From DASZHJ01 sp035517495 (GTDB taxonomy: Bacteria; Pseudomonadota; Alphaproteobacteria; ATCC43930; CGMCC-115725), in NCBI GenBank assembly GCA_035517495.1, contig DATIYT010000055.1:1-64000 (forward strand): 64,000 nt of DNA, in the 5' to 3' direction. Of this stretch, positions 54,104 through 63,566 are shown piece after piece; the first letter of the stretch is position 1, and each line of letters opens with the position of its first letter. The position numbers were made by a program, and so were the translations under genes. Below the pieces are notes generated by a model, which did no database searches, was not told the DNA's origin, and saw only the letters and a list, made by a program, of their open reading frames with translations.

Positions 54104-55069
54104 GTGGCAGCAGAGGTTGCGCTGAGCCGTACCGCCGAATCGTCTCGATCGACGGGGTTAGACGGCTTCTTCAAGGGCGCGACGTGGTTCTTCGCGATGG
54201 TGATCTTGCTGGTTCTGGCAGCGATCATCATTTCTCTGATCATCTCCTCGGTACCCGCGATCAGCCGGTTCGGTCTGGGCTTCCTGTTCAGCACGGCATG
54301 GAATCCCGTGACCGAGGATTTCGGCGCGCTGCCGGCGGTTTACGGGACATTGGTGACCTCCTTTTTCGCGATGTTGATCGGCATCCCCGTGGCCCTCGGA
54401 GTGGCGATCTACATCACCGAGCTTTGCCCGCGCTGGCTCAAGCGGCCGATCGGCACCATGATCGAGCTGCTGGCGGCGATTCCCAGCATCATCTATGGCA
54501 TTTGGGGCCTGTTCGTGTTCGCGCCCTGGTTTCAGTCGACGGTCGAGCCCTGGATCATCGACACTCTCGGCGATGTCCCGCTGGTTGGCGCATTGTTCGA
54601 AGGACCGCCGCTCGGCATCGGCCTGTTCACGGCTGGCCTTATCCTCGCGATCATGGTGCTGCCCTTCATGGCTTCTGTGATGCGCGACGTCTTCGAGACA
54701 GTCCCGGCGGTGCTCAAGGAATCCGCCTATGGAATCGGTGCCACGACGTGGGAAGTGATGTGGAACGTCGTATTGCCGACGACGCGCGTGGGCGTGATCG
54801 GTGCCGTCATGCTGGGATTGGGGCGTGCGCTTGGCGAGACCATGGCAGTGACGTTCGTCGTCGGAAACGCGCATCAGTTGCATGGGTCGGTGCTGTTGCC
54901 CGGCACCACCATTTCGGCGACCCTGGCCAATGAATTCGCCGAGGCGGTCACGCCGATCTACCGCTCATCGCTGTTCAACCTTGGCCTGATTCTTTTCGTG
55001 ATCACCTTCATCGTATTGGCGATCGCCAAAACCATGTTGATCCGCATGCAAAGCAAGGCGGGGGCGTAA
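54104..55069 (+). CDS. pstC: Phosphate ABC transporter permease PstC
   Basis: The 321-residue protein has six membrane helices. It shows the PstC pattern: ISRFGLGFLFSTAWNPV, FGALPAVYGTLVTS, IYITELCPRWLK, AAIPSIIYGIWGLF, and the coupling loop ESAYGIGATTWEVMWNVVLP with LGRALGETMAVTFVVGN. It pairs with PstA to form the phosphate channel of the inner membrane. It starts at GTG 54104 with AGGAAAGGTGC upstream. pstA follows after five bases. Confidence 0.95.
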   Translation: MAAEVALSRTAESSRSTGLDGFFKGATWFFAMVILLVLAAIIISLIISSVPAISRFGLGFLFSTAWNPVTEDFGALPAVYGTLVTSFFAMLIGIPVALGVAIYITELCPRWLKRPIGTMIELLAAIPSIIYGIWGLFVFAPWFQSTVEPWIIDTLGDVPLVGALFEGPPLGIGLFTAGLILAIMVLPFMASVMRDVFETVPAVLKESAYGIGATTWEVMWNVVLPTTRVGVIGAVMLGLGRALGETMAVTFVVGNAHQLHGSVLLPGTTISATLANEFAEAVTPIYRSSLFNLGLILFVITFIVLAIAKTMLIRMQSKAGA

Positions 55070-55074
55070 CGGAC

Positions 55075-56067
55075 ATGGGTGGACGCACGACGATTGCGCT
55101 CTTTCTGACCATCCTTCTTGGCGCGCTCGGCCTGCTGGCGCTCTGGTTCGAAGCGGTCGGCGGGGCTGTACTCGCGGGATTCCTGATCCTCGGGGTCTGG
55201 ACGTGGGTGCTGTGGGGAAGGCTTGCGCCCTATACACAACGCCGAGCGACCAATACCGCAGTGCTGGCGCTTTCTTACGGCGCGACCGGTCTCGGCATTT
55301 TTTGTCTCGTGCTCATCCTGGGGACGTTGATCTGGAATGGTCTCGGCGCCGTCAGCATCGATTTCTTCACCGAGTCGACGCCCGCCTCCGGCAGCCAGGG
55401 CGGCGGCATGTTGAACGCGATCTACGGCAGCGCGGTGATGACCATAGTCGCGACGCTCGTCGGTTCGCCGGTCGGTATCCTGGCCGGCACCTTCCTCGCG
55501 GAATATGGCCGCGGCAATCTGATCGCGCCGGTGATCCGCTTCATAAACGACATTCTCCTGAGCGCGCCGTCCATCATTATCGGCCTCTTCGTCTATGAGG
55601 CGATGGTGCTGCGCATGGGGCACTTCTCGGGTTGGGCCGGATCGGTGGCGCTGGCCATCCTGGTCGTCCCGGTGGTGGTGCGCACCACCGAGGACATGCT
55701 CAACCTGGTTCCCGGGAGCTTGCGCGAAGCCGCCTTTGCGCTTGGCACGCCCAAATGGCGCGTCATCGTTACCGTCACGTATCGGGCGGCGATGCAGGGC
55801 ATGCTCACCGGCGTTATGCTGGCGGTGGCGCGCATTTCCGGCGAGACGGCGCCGCTATTGTTCACCGCGGTCAACAACCAGTTCTGGACCACCAACATGA
55901 ATGACTGGATGCCGAACCTGCCGGTGGCAATCTTCCAGTTTGCCCTCAGCCCGGATGCCAATTGGCAGCGCCTCGCTTGGGGCGGCGCGCTCTTGATCAC
56001 GGTTACCATCCTCGCACTCAATATCGTGGCCCGCGTGCTCACCTCAGGGAGAAGCTTCGGCCGATGA
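55075..56067 (+). CDS. pstA: Phosphate ABC transporter permease PstA
   Basis: The 330-residue permease has six to seven membrane segments. It contains GGMLNAIYGSAVMTIVATLV, GTFLAEYGRG, INDILLSAPSIIIGLFVYEA, VPVVVRTTEDMLNLVPGSLR, the EAA-type loop EAAFALGTPKWRVIVTV and ARISGETAPLLFTA. It forms the permease with PstC. Its TGA overlaps the pstB ATG (ATGA at 56064), so the two are translationally coupled. Confidence 0.95.
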   Translation: MGGRTTIALFLTILLGALGLLALWFEAVGGAVLAGFLILGVWTWVLWGRLAPYTQRRATNTAVLALSYGATGLGIFCLVLILGTLIWNGLGAVSIDFFTESTPASGSQGGGMLNAIYGSAVMTIVATLVGSPVGILAGTFLAEYGRGNLIAPVIRFINDILLSAPSIIIGLFVYEAMVLRMGHFSGWAGSVALAILVVPVVVRTTEDMLNLVPGSLREAAFALGTPKWRVIVTVTYRAAMQGMLTGVMLAVARISGETAPLLFTAVNNQFWTTNMNDWMPNLPVAIFQFALSPDANWQRLAWGGALLITVTILALNIVARVLTSGRSFGR

Positions 56068-56918
56068 CAGCCCTCGACATGGCGGAATCACCGCAAAAGC
56101 CCCCGACCCACGCCGCCAATCTCGCGCCCAAGATCGAGCGCGGTCCCGTGGTTAAGACGGCGCTCCCACCTAAGGTCGTGATCCGCGACCTCAAATTTTA
56201 TTACAAGGATTTCCTTGCCATCAAAGGCGTGAACCTCGAACTGCATGACAAGGCGGTGACCGCGTTCATCGGCCCCTCCGGATGCGGTAAGTCCACCCTG
56301 TTGCGCATCCTGAACCGGATCTACGAGCTCTATCCCAACCAGCGTGCGACCGGCGAAGTGATAGTCGATGGCCAGAACATCCTCGACCCCCGCGTCGATC
56401 TCAACCTGCTGCGCGCGCGCATCGGCATGGTGTTCCAGAAGCCGACGCCGTTTCCCATGTCGATCTACGACAATGTCGCCTTCGGAATCCGCCTTTACGA
56501 GCGGCTCTCGGCCTCGGGGATGGACGAGCGGGTCGAAAGCGCACTGCGCCGCGCCGCACTCTGGGACGAGGTCAAGGACAAGTTGCGCCAGAGCGGCATG
56601 AGCCTCTCGGGCGGCCAGCAGCAGCGGCTCTGCATCGCGCGCGCGGTCGCGGTCAAGCCCGAGGTGTTGCTGCTGGACGAACCGGCTTCTGCGCTCGATC
56701 CGATCTCGACCCAGCGCATCGAGGAGCTGATCGCCGAGCTGAAATCGGACTACTGCATCGCCATTGTCACCCACAACATGCAGCAGGCGGCGCGCAGTTC
56801 CGACTACACGGCGTTCATGTATCTGGGCGAGGTGATCGAGTTCGCCGAAACCGAGGCCATCTTCACCCACCCCCAGAAGCGCCAGACCGAAGACTACATA
56901 ACCGGCCGCTTCGGCTGA
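56064..56918 (+). CDS. pstB: Phosphate ABC transporter ATP-binding protein PstB
   Basis: The 284-residue ATPase has Walker A GPSGCGKSTLLRILNR, a PstB-type Q loop VFQKPTPFPMSIYDNVAFG, signature LSGGQQQRLCIARAV and Walker B VLLLDEPASALDP with the switch His in THNMQQAARSSD. It powers phosphate import through PstCA. An unusual N-terminal tail of about 35 polar residues precedes the ABC domain. AGGGAGAAG upstream supports ATG 56064. phoU follows after ten bases. Confidence 0.96.
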   Translation: MTALDMAESPQKPPTHAANLAPKIERGPVVKTALPPKVVIRDLKFYYKDFLAIKGVNLELHDKAVTAFIGPSGCGKSTLLRILNRIYELYPNQRATGEVIVDGQNILDPRVDLNLLRARIGMVFQKPTPFPMSIYDNVAFGIRLYERLSASGMDERVESALRRAALWDEVKDKLRQSGMSLSGGQQQRLCIARAVAVKPEVLLLDEPASALDPISTQRIEELIAELKSDYCIAIVTHNMQQAARSSDYTAFMYLGEVIEFAETEAIFTHPQKRQTEDYITGRFG

Positions 56919-56928
56919 GGAGCCCAGC

Positions 56929-57642
56929 ATGGTGTCTGAACACATCATCAAAAGCTATGACGACGAGCTCAGGCGACTGGACAACGCCATCACCGAGATG
57001 GGCGGCCTTGCCGAGACGCAGGTCGCGCACGCGATTGACGCCATGCAGCGCCGTGATACAGCCTTCGCGCAGACCGTGATCGAAGGTGATCTCAGGATCG
57101 ACGAGCTGGAGCTCGAGATCGAGGAGCTCGTTGTGCGCCTCCTCGCGTTGCGTCAGCCGATGGCGCGCGACCTCCGGCAGATCATCGCCGCGCTCAAGAT
57201 CGGCAGCGATCTCGAACGCATCGGCGATTACGCCGCCAACGTCGCGAAACGCTCGCTGGTGCTGAGCCAACTACCGCCCGTCAGGCCGGCCCACACGGTG
57301 CCGCGCATGGGACGCCTCGCGCAGACGATGATCAAGGATATCCTCGATGCCTATGTGGAACGCGACGCAGACAAGGCACTGAGCGTCTGGTCGCGCGACG
57401 AGGAACTCGACGAAATGTACACGAGCTGCTTTCGCGAGCTTCTGACCTACATGATCGAGGACGCGCGCAATATCACGCCGTGCACGCACCTGCTGTTCAT
57501 GGCGAAGAACGTCGAGCGGATCGGCGACCACACCACCAACATCGCCGAAACGATCTATTTCCTGGTGCACGGCACTCGCCTCAAGGAAACGCGACGCAAG
57601 GGCGACCGGACGGCTGTCGCCCCCGGGGTCGGGAATCCCTGA
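56929..57642 (+). CDS. phoU: Phosphate signalling regulator PhoU
   Basis: The 237-residue protein is two helical bundles in tandem. Each bundle has the PhoU metal-binding motif: ERIGDYAANVAKR (about 89-101) and ERIGDHTTNIAE (about 189-200). It links PstB activity to PhoR and restrains PhoB when phosphate is plentiful. GAGGAGCCCAGC precedes ATG 56929. phoB begins two bases after its stop. Confidence 0.95.
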   Translation: MVSEHIIKSYDDELRRLDNAITEMGGLAETQVAHAIDAMQRRDTAFAQTVIEGDLRIDELELEIEELVVRLLALRQPMARDLRQIIAALKIGSDLERIGDYAANVAKRSLVLSQLPPVRPAHTVPRMGRLAQTMIKDILDAYVERDADKALSVWSRDEELDEMYTSCFRELLTYMIEDARNITPCTHLLFMAKNVERIGDHTTNIAETIYFLVHGTRLKETRRKGDRTAVAPGVGNP

Positions 57643-57644
57643 CC

Positions 57645-58349
57645 ATGGATACGCTCACTCGCCCGCTCATTCTGGTGGTCGAGGACGAGCCGGCGCTCTC
57701 GACCTTGCTCCGTTATAATTTGGAGAAAGAGGGCTTCGCCGTCGCGGAGGCGCATGACGGCGAAGAGGCGTTGCTGCAACTGTCGGAGCGCACGCCAGAT
57801 GCGGTGCTGCTCGATTGGATGTTGCCGCAGGTCTCGGGCCTCGAAATCTGCCGCCGGATACGCCGCACGCCACAATGGCGCGGCTTGCCCGTTATTATCC
57901 TGACCGCCAAGGGTGAAGAAGCCGACCGCGTGCGCGGGCTCGAGGGCGGCGCCGACGACTATGTCGTGAAGCCGTTCGGGGTTACCGAGCTGTTGGCCCG
58001 GCTCAAGGCGGTAATGCGCCGGGCTCGGCCCTCGGTCGGCACCGAGACGCTCCGTTACGCCGATCTGCAAATGGACTTGGCGAGTCATCGCGTAACCCGC
58101 GAGGGTGGTGCTGTCCATCTGGGGCCGACGGAATTCCGCTTGCTCCGTGTGCTTCTGGAGCGGCCGGGCCGCGTTTTCTCGCGCGAGCAGCTGTTGGACG
58201 CAGTCTGGGGCCGCGACAGCGAGATCGAGCCGAGAACGGTCGACGTGCACATCCGCCGGCTGCGTAAGGCGCTCAACGAAGGCGGTCGACGCGATCTTAT
58301 CCGCACCGTGCGCGCCGCCGGCTATGCGCTCGACCGCGAGACGATTTAG
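57645..58349 (+). CDS. phoB: Phosphate regulon response regulator PhoB
   Basis: The 234-residue response regulator has a receiver domain: LVVEDEPALSTLL acidic pair, phospho-acceptor Asp in VLLDWMLPQVSGLE, Thr in ILTAKGEE and Lys in DDYVVKPFG. An OmpR-type winged helix follows: LGPTEFRLLRVLLERPGRVFSREQLL, then VDVHIRRLRKAL and IRTVRAAGYAL. It would bind the Pho box before pstS. It lies last in the phoR-pstSCAB-phoU-phoB order, so its own expression rises with the operon. Confidence 0.95.
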   Translation: MDTLTRPLILVVEDEPALSTLLRYNLEKEGFAVAEAHDGEEALLQLSERTPDAVLLDWMLPQVSGLEICRRIRRTPQWRGLPVIILTAKGEEADRVRGLEGGADDYVVKPFGVTELLARLKAVMRRARPSVGTETLRYADLQMDLASHRVTREGGAVHLGPTEFRLLRVLLERPGRVFSREQLLDAVWGRDSEIEPRTVDVHIRRLRKALNEGGRRDLIRTVRAAGYALDRETI

Positions 58350-58404
58350 GGGATGCTCTGGGCTGCTCCCTTCTCGGCGGAGCGTCTGCGAAAAAATGCC
58401 CTAG

Positions 58405-58558
58405 TTGAAGTTCCTCCGATCACCGCCGGCCGCTCGGAGAGGAACTTCAAATCCGAAGGCCACACTAGCAATCAATGAGTTGCTGGTGTCCCCATGATTC
58501 CGAAGTTCGCATCTGAACTTGGCCGTTTGGTCATGCGAACTTCGGAACGGGACACTAG
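58405..58558. repeat. Nested inverted repeats downstream of phoB
   Basis: Two hairpins stand in series. TTGAAGTTCCTCCGA (58405-58419) pairs with TCGGAGAGGAACTTCAA (58434-58450). TTCCGAAGTTCGCAT (58498-58512) pairs perfectly with ATGCGAACTTCGGAA (58533-58547). The second is flanked by CTGGTGTCCC (58483-58492) and GGGACACTAG (58549-58558), nearly complementary ends. The first may end pho operon transcription. The second looks like a small palindromic mobile-type element. Confidence 0.7.
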
Positions 58559-58632
58559 ATCCGAATCGGGAAACTGACGCGTCGCGCAGGCTGGCTTATG
58601 ATAGGCCGAGATTGCGATCGCGGGAGACCGGC

Positions 58633-59454
58633 ATGAGCTACCAGATTCGGATCGAGGAAATGCCCTATAGCCGCCACCCCAGCGGCGACTTGCTGGCGCG
58701 GCTCTATCTTCCGCAGGGTCCAGGGCCGTTTCCCGGCGTGGTGGAGGTGCACGGAGGCGCTTGGATCCTCAACGACCGGCTCACCAACCGCGACATCCAC
58801 CAGCCGCTTGCAGCGAGCGGCGTCGTGGTCATGGCGATCGACTTCCGAATGCCGCCGGCTGCCCAATATCCGGCCTCGATCGCCGATATCAATTTGGCGA
58901 TGCGCTGGCTCAAGCGCCATGCCCGCGACTTCAACCTCGATCCCGCCCGTGTCGGCGGCCTCGGCACCTCCAGCGGCGGGCACCAGCTAATGCTGGCGGC
59001 ACTGCGCCCGGACGATCCACGCTTCAACGCACTGCCGCTTGCGGGCGGTGAAGCCATCGATCCACGCCCCGCCTTCGTCGTTCTCTGCTGGTCGATCCTC
59101 GATCCGCTCGCGCGATATCGGATGGCCGTCGCCAAAGGCATCGACCGCTTGGTGAAGGCGCACCAAGCTTACTGGCCCTCGGAGGCCGCGATGTCCGAGG
59201 GTAATCCGCAGCTTATCGTGGAGCACGGCCAAGCGCAGCACCGCCCGCCCGTGCTGCTGCTCCAGGGCACCAACGACGATAACGTGACCCCCGACATGGC
59301 CGAGCGCTTCCTCACCGCTTATCGTGCGAAGGGCGGGGCGATCGAGCTCGAGACTTTCCCGGGCGAGCCGCACGCCTTCATCGCCAAGGATCCCGCCAGT
59401 GCTGCCTCACGTCGGGCGATCGAGCGCATCATCGCCTACGTGCACGACCGATAG
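58633..59454 (+). CDS. Alpha/beta hydrolase
   Basis: The 273-residue hydrolase belongs to the HSL/esterase-like group. It has the oxyanion motif VEVHGGAWI, the nucleophile in GLGTSSGGHQ (GxSxG), Asp in GTNDDNVTPDMAE and His in EPHAFIAKD. It probably cleaves esters; the substrate is unknown. GGGAGACCGGC precedes ATG 58633. It converges on the DUF4139 gene with a six-base gap. Confidence 0.85.
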   Translation: MSYQIRIEEMPYSRHPSGDLLARLYLPQGPGPFPGVVEVHGGAWILNDRLTNRDIHQPLAASGVVVMAIDFRMPPAAQYPASIADINLAMRWLKRHARDFNLDPARVGGLGTSSGGHQLMLAALRPDDPRFNALPLAGGEAIDPRPAFVVLCWSILDPLARYRMAVAKGIDRLVKAHQAYWPSEAAMSEGNPQLIVEHGQAQHRPPVLLLQGTNDDNVTPDMAERFLTAYRAKGGAIELETFPGEPHAFIAKDPASAASRRAIERIIAYVHDR

Positions 59455-59460
59455 GCTTCG

Positions 59461-61509
59461 CTAAATCTTCAGTGAAAAGATATACGAGGTAACCAGGTCC
59501 GCCTTCGCGGCCGCGTCCTGATTCGCCTTCGCGCTATCGGCTTGCAGCGTTTCGAGGCGGGTCTCCTCCTCGTCCAGCTTCGCCATGTAGCGCTTGTGCA
59601 GTGCGCTTTCCCGGTCGGCGCTTTCGAGATTGGCGCGGATGCGCTGCTGGTCCTGGGTCAGATCGGAGATCTCTCCCTTAATGCGATCGGCCGCAGTTTT
59701 CGCCGCCGCGGCTTGTTGACGGAGCCGCGCGATCTCGGTGAAGGCGTTCTTGATCGCTGGGTCGACCGCGGAACTCGCGACCACCGCGGCGATGCGGTCC
59801 TGGCCCAAATCGGTGATGCGCAGCTCCTCGAAGCGAGGCTGCTCGAGCACGAAGGCAAAGGAGCCCGTCTCTCCGGGCTTGAGGTCGAGGGCGACGCGGT
59901 AGGCGTTGGCGGTCTGCTCCACACGATCCTTGGGTTCTGTGAGCTGCCAGCCCGGAAGCATTGCCTGCTCGATCAGCAGGCGGCGCGCTTCGCCAGCGGG
60001 CGCGCTCACCCGGTAGGTAACCGTCCGCCGCCAGGTGGAGGTCAGATGCAGGACGCCTTGGGATATGCTGCCTTTGACGATGGCGCTGGTGTTTTCCATG
60101 TCGCGCGCGATCTTGGTCTTGTCGTCGACCGCATAAGAAAGCAGCCGGTTCTCCCGCGCGGGGAGGCCAGCAAGCCGCGCATCGCCCAGGTATGTGGCAC
60201 CCTGAGTATCCGCCTCATAGAGCGTGACGACACCCGGGGGAAGACTGACGCCGGTGTCGTTGGTGAGTCGGATACTCGCCAGCGGATGATTGCCGGTGAG
60301 ATCGGCCGGCACCAAGTCCAGCCGTATCACCGGTACGTCGCGATCCACCAGCGCCACCAGCGACGAGTGTCCGCTTTCGAGCGAGACCGGCACCGGCACG
60401 CGGAACGTCACTTGGGTAAAGCCCTCCTCCGCGGTCGCGGCATCGGTGAGGGCAGCGGGCGGCGGCGCCGGTAGCACGGCCGCGGGCTCGGATTTCGCCG
60501 CCTCGGCGGCGCTCGCCGGCGCGGCCAACGACGCACGGAACGCACTGCCACCGGGAACGGCCGCACTGCCGCCCGTGCGTTCTCGATCGAGGTCGCTCAT
60601 GACGCCGGTGTCGGGGCGCGGCAAGATGCGGCCCGCAACCTCGACCGGCACCTCGGGCCGCGCAACGTAGTACGCCTGATAGATCGCCTGGCGGAAGCTC
60701 ACGGGATTGCCAGAGACCAGCGTCAACTCGACCCCTTTCCAGTCCTCTCCGCTCATATTTTCCAGTACCGCCCAACCCTGAAGATGCGCTGCCTGCGCGG
60801 CGGGATCGGACGGCAGGCTCAGCCGGAAAGTCGCTTTCCAGAGCGGCGCCGCGACCACGTAGCCGATCCTGACCGTGCGGGCGCCGGTGCCCTTGGTGAC
60901 GAGATCGATCCGACGGCGGTCCTTGGTGCGATGCGCCGCGAGCGAAGCAAGTGCACTCTCAACCTGGGTCTCGAGAGCGGGATCGGTGAAATGCACGCTT
61001 TCCGCTTCCTCGAGGATGAATTGCTGCAGGCCGTCGGCGGTAAGCAGTGTGACACGGTTGCGGGTGGTGGTCGCATCATTGCCGAGCCGCACCGTCTCCG
61101 GCACCACGCTCAGCACGCGCCCGGTCACGGGATGCGCCGATCCCACGCGAATCTCCGCGCCCTGCAGCGCAGTGAGCAACGCCGCGGGCGATGTCAACGC
61201 ACCTTGATCGAACGGCAGTTCGGAGAATGTTTGAGTAAGCGGCTCGCGCCCCGGCAGGGTCGCGCTGCCGACACCGCCCTTGCTGTCATAGACCACGATC
61301 GACTTCAGGATGTCATCCACCTGGTCGAGCGGCACGTCGAGGCTCAATTTCTCGTCGCCGTTTACTTCCGCCTCATACTCGAGGTAGGCGACGCCACCGG
61401 TCGACAACATCACCCGCTTGAGTGCGAGCTCTCCCGCCGAAGCCGAAGAAGCGCCCAGAGCCGTGAACAGAATCGAGATCAGGAGAGCCGTGGTGACGCG
61501 CGCGCCCAT
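59461..61509 (-). CDS. Exported DUF4139 domain-containing protein
   Basis: The 682-residue protein has a signal peptide ending SASAG. It carries DUF4139 blocks: KRVMLSTGGVAYLEYEAEV, LSLDVPLDQVDDILKSIVVYD, IGYVVAAPLWKATFRL, LQGWAVLENMSGEDWKGVELTLVSG and the second half RLTNDTGVSLPPGVVTLYE. The last 100 residues form a coiled coil (RLRQQAAAAKTAADRIKG to DEEETRLETLQAD). The family is exported and uncharacterised. It stands alone between convergent and divergent neighbours. Confidence 0.82.
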   Translation of the reverse strand: MGARVTTALLISILFTALGASSASAGELALKRVMLSTGGVAYLEYEAEVNGDEKLSLDVPLDQVDDILKSIVVYDSKGGVGSATLPGREPLTQTFSELPFDQGALTSPAALLTALQGAEIRVGSAHPVTGRVLSVVPETVRLGNDATTTRNRVTLLTADGLQQFILEEAESVHFTDPALETQVESALASLAAHRTKDRRRIDLVTKGTGARTVRIGYVVAAPLWKATFRLSLPSDPAAQAAHLQGWAVLENMSGEDWKGVELTLVSGNPVSFRQAIYQAYYVARPEVPVEVAGRILPRPDTGVMSDLDRERTGGSAAVPGGSAFRASLAAPASAAEAAKSEPAAVLPAPPPAALTDAATAEEGFTQVTFRVPVPVSLESGHSSLVALVDRDVPVIRLDLVPADLTGNHPLASIRLTNDTGVSLPPGVVTLYEADTQGATYLGDARLAGLPARENRLLSYAVDDKTKIARDMENTSAIVKGSISQGVLHLTSTWRRTVTYRVSAPAGEARRLLIEQAMLPGWQLTEPKDRVEQTANAYRVALDLKPGETGSFAFVLEQPRFEELRITDLGQDRIAAVVASSAVDPAIKNAFTEIARLRQQAAAAKTAADRIKGEISDLTQDQQRIRANLESADRESALHKRYMAKLDEEETRLETLQADSAKANQDAAAKADLVTSYIFSLKI

Positions 61510-61899
61510 GAGATCCTCCGTTCGAAATGATCACCCGCCGCCATCGTGGCCGACGGATGTTCTTCCGATCGTGGCCACGCATTCCAAGAGCGTCTTCACA
61601 AGCGAGAATCGATCGTCGTTTTATATACCTGCTAGCGCCGGTGGCCGAGCACAAGGATGTGCGAGGTTCGGAACCGAACGCCAGACTGTGGGGTGATTGC
61701 GGCGCGGTACCGGGCCGTTTCGCGGCATTTTCGCGGCAGCTTTACAAGCACTGCGTTTTCCGCGGATATGCCCCGTCGTTGGGCAGGCGGGATAACATGG
61801 CTATCCCGCTTGCCCCGATGCGCACTCGCGCAATATCAATGCGTGTTCGCTGAAAGGACCACCGCATCGGCGTTCGTCCCCGATAAGTAGAGGCCGGTC
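61510..61899. other. Intergenic region without a recognised gene
   Basis: About 390 bases lie between the divergent DUF4139 and hpnR genes. It must hold both promoters, but no clear box pairs or repeats were found. Open frames here are not convincing. Confidence 0.4.
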
Positions 61900-63444
61900 A
61901 TGAAGCTTCTCGGCGTCCACCCCAGTCCGCTCATGTTCAGCAAGGTCTTTCTCCGCCTCGAGCCGCTGGGTTTGGAACTGGTGGCGGCGGCCGCGCGGCA
62001 CGACGGACATGAGGTGCGCTTGATCGACCTGCAGGTCGAGACGCATCGTGACTATCGGCGCTTGGTCACCGCTTGGCGGCCCGACGTCGTGGCCTTTTCC
62101 GTGAACTATCTCGCCAACATTCCCGAGATCATCGATCTCGCCAAAGAGACGAAGCGGCTGCTGCCCCACATCTTCGTCGTGGTCGGCGGACACAGCGCGT
62201 CTTTCACCGCCCCTTCCGTCATCGAGCACGGCGCCGGAGCGATCGATTGCGTGCTCAAGGGCGAGGGCGAGGCAGGCATGCCGTTGCTGCTTGCCGCGCT
62301 GGGTCGCGACCGAGCAAGCGTGCGCGAGGTGCCGGGCACGGTAACCGCCGACGGCGAGGGCCCGCCGCCCGGCTTCGTCGCGAACCTCGACGACCTGCAA
62401 CCCGCGCGCGACCTGCTGCGCCACCGGCGCAAATATTTCCTCGGCACGCTCGATCCCTGCGCCTCCATAGAGTTCTCGCGAGGCTGCCCTTGGGATTGCT
62501 CATTCTGCAGCGCCTGGACCTTTTACGGCCGCAGCTATCGCGTGCGCGCCCCAGAGCGAATCATCGAGGACCTCAAGCGAATTCGAGAACCCGGCGTCTT
62601 CATTGTCGACGATGTGGCGTTCATCCAGGAGCGGCACGGATTCGCGATCGGCCAAGCGATCGAGCGCGCGGGCATTCGAAAGGAATACTATCTGGAAACC
62701 CGCGGCGACGTGTTGCTACGCAACAAGGCGGTTTTCGAGTATTGGACCAAGCTCGGCCTCAAGACCATGTTCCTCGGCCTCGAGGCGATCGACGAGGAGG
62801 GCCTGCGGCACTATCGCAAGCGCGTCTCGCTGGGCAAGAACTTCGAAGCGCTGGAATACGCACGCTCGCTCGGCATCAACGTGGCGATCAACATCATCGC
62901 CGATCCCGATTGGGATCGCGATCGCTTCGCGGTGATACGGCAGTGGGCGCTCGAAGTGCCGGAAGTCGTGAACGTCAGCGTCAACACCCCCTATCCTGGG
63001 ACCGAGAGCTGGCTCACCGAGGCCCGGCGCCTCGCAACGCGCGATTATCGGCTGTTCGACATCCAGCACACGGTTCTGCCGACCCGGCTACCGCTTGAGG
63101 AGTTCTATCATGAACTGGTCTCGACGCAGCGGGTGCTCGGGATGAAGCATCTCGGCTGGAGCGCGCTTAAGGACGCCGCGGGAATAGTCGCCCGCCTGTT
63201 GCTGCGCGGTCAGACCAACTTCGCCAAGAGTATGTGGAAGTTCAACAGCGTTTTCGATGCGAAACTGCTTCTGGACGATCACCGGCGGCCCATCGAGTAC
63301 GAGATTCCGCTGCCACCCAAGGCCGACCAAAACGCCAAAGGCCAAACGCTCTACATTCTGAAGTCGCGCGGCCGCACCGCGCGCGCGACCGACGCCGCAA
63401 CCGAACGATTTGTCGACGAAACGCGGACGGGAGCCGCACCCTAA
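61900..63444 (+). CDS. hpnR: Hopanoid C-3 methylase HpnR (B12-binding radical SAM)
   Basis: The 514-residue enzyme opens MKLLGVHPSPLMFSKVFLRL and EPLGLELVAAA, the HpnR start. An N-terminal cobalamin-binding domain (about 1-150, GGHSASF) precedes the radical SAM core. The iron-sulfur Cys triad is C196-C200-C203 (RGCPWDCSFCSAW). It adds a methyl group at C-3 of hopanoids, using SAM and methylcobalamin. AGAGG lies before ATG 61900. No squalene-hopene cyclase is in the window. The B12 need fits with the cobalt-uptake locus at 25-27 kb. Confidence 0.85.
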   Translation: MKLLGVHPSPLMFSKVFLRLEPLGLELVAAAARHDGHEVRLIDLQVETHRDYRRLVTAWRPDVVAFSVNYLANIPEIIDLAKETKRLLPHIFVVVGGHSASFTAPSVIEHGAGAIDCVLKGEGEAGMPLLLAALGRDRASVREVPGTVTADGEGPPPGFVANLDDLQPARDLLRHRRKYFLGTLDPCASIEFSRGCPWDCSFCSAWTFYGRSYRVRAPERIIEDLKRIREPGVFIVDDVAFIQERHGFAIGQAIERAGIRKEYYLETRGDVLLRNKAVFEYWTKLGLKTMFLGLEAIDEEGLRHYRKRVSLGKNFEALEYARSLGINVAINIIADPDWDRDRFAVIRQWALEVPEVVNVSVNTPYPGTESWLTEARRLATRDYRLFDIQHTVLPTRLPLEEFYHELVSTQRVLGMKHLGWSALKDAAGIVARLLLRGQTNFAKSMWKFNSVFDAKLLLDDHRRPIEYEIPLPPKADQNAKGQTLYILKSRGRTARATDAATERFVDETRTGAAP

Positions 63445-63566
63445 AGTGGGGCTCGTCGCCAACCGGCGCGTAGGGGCACGCGCCGCGCCACGTTTGGCGC
63501 CCGCAATCCGTCGGTTGGGGCGCCGGAGCGACGGACCTACTCGCCTAGATCAAGGTGCCAAACGGA

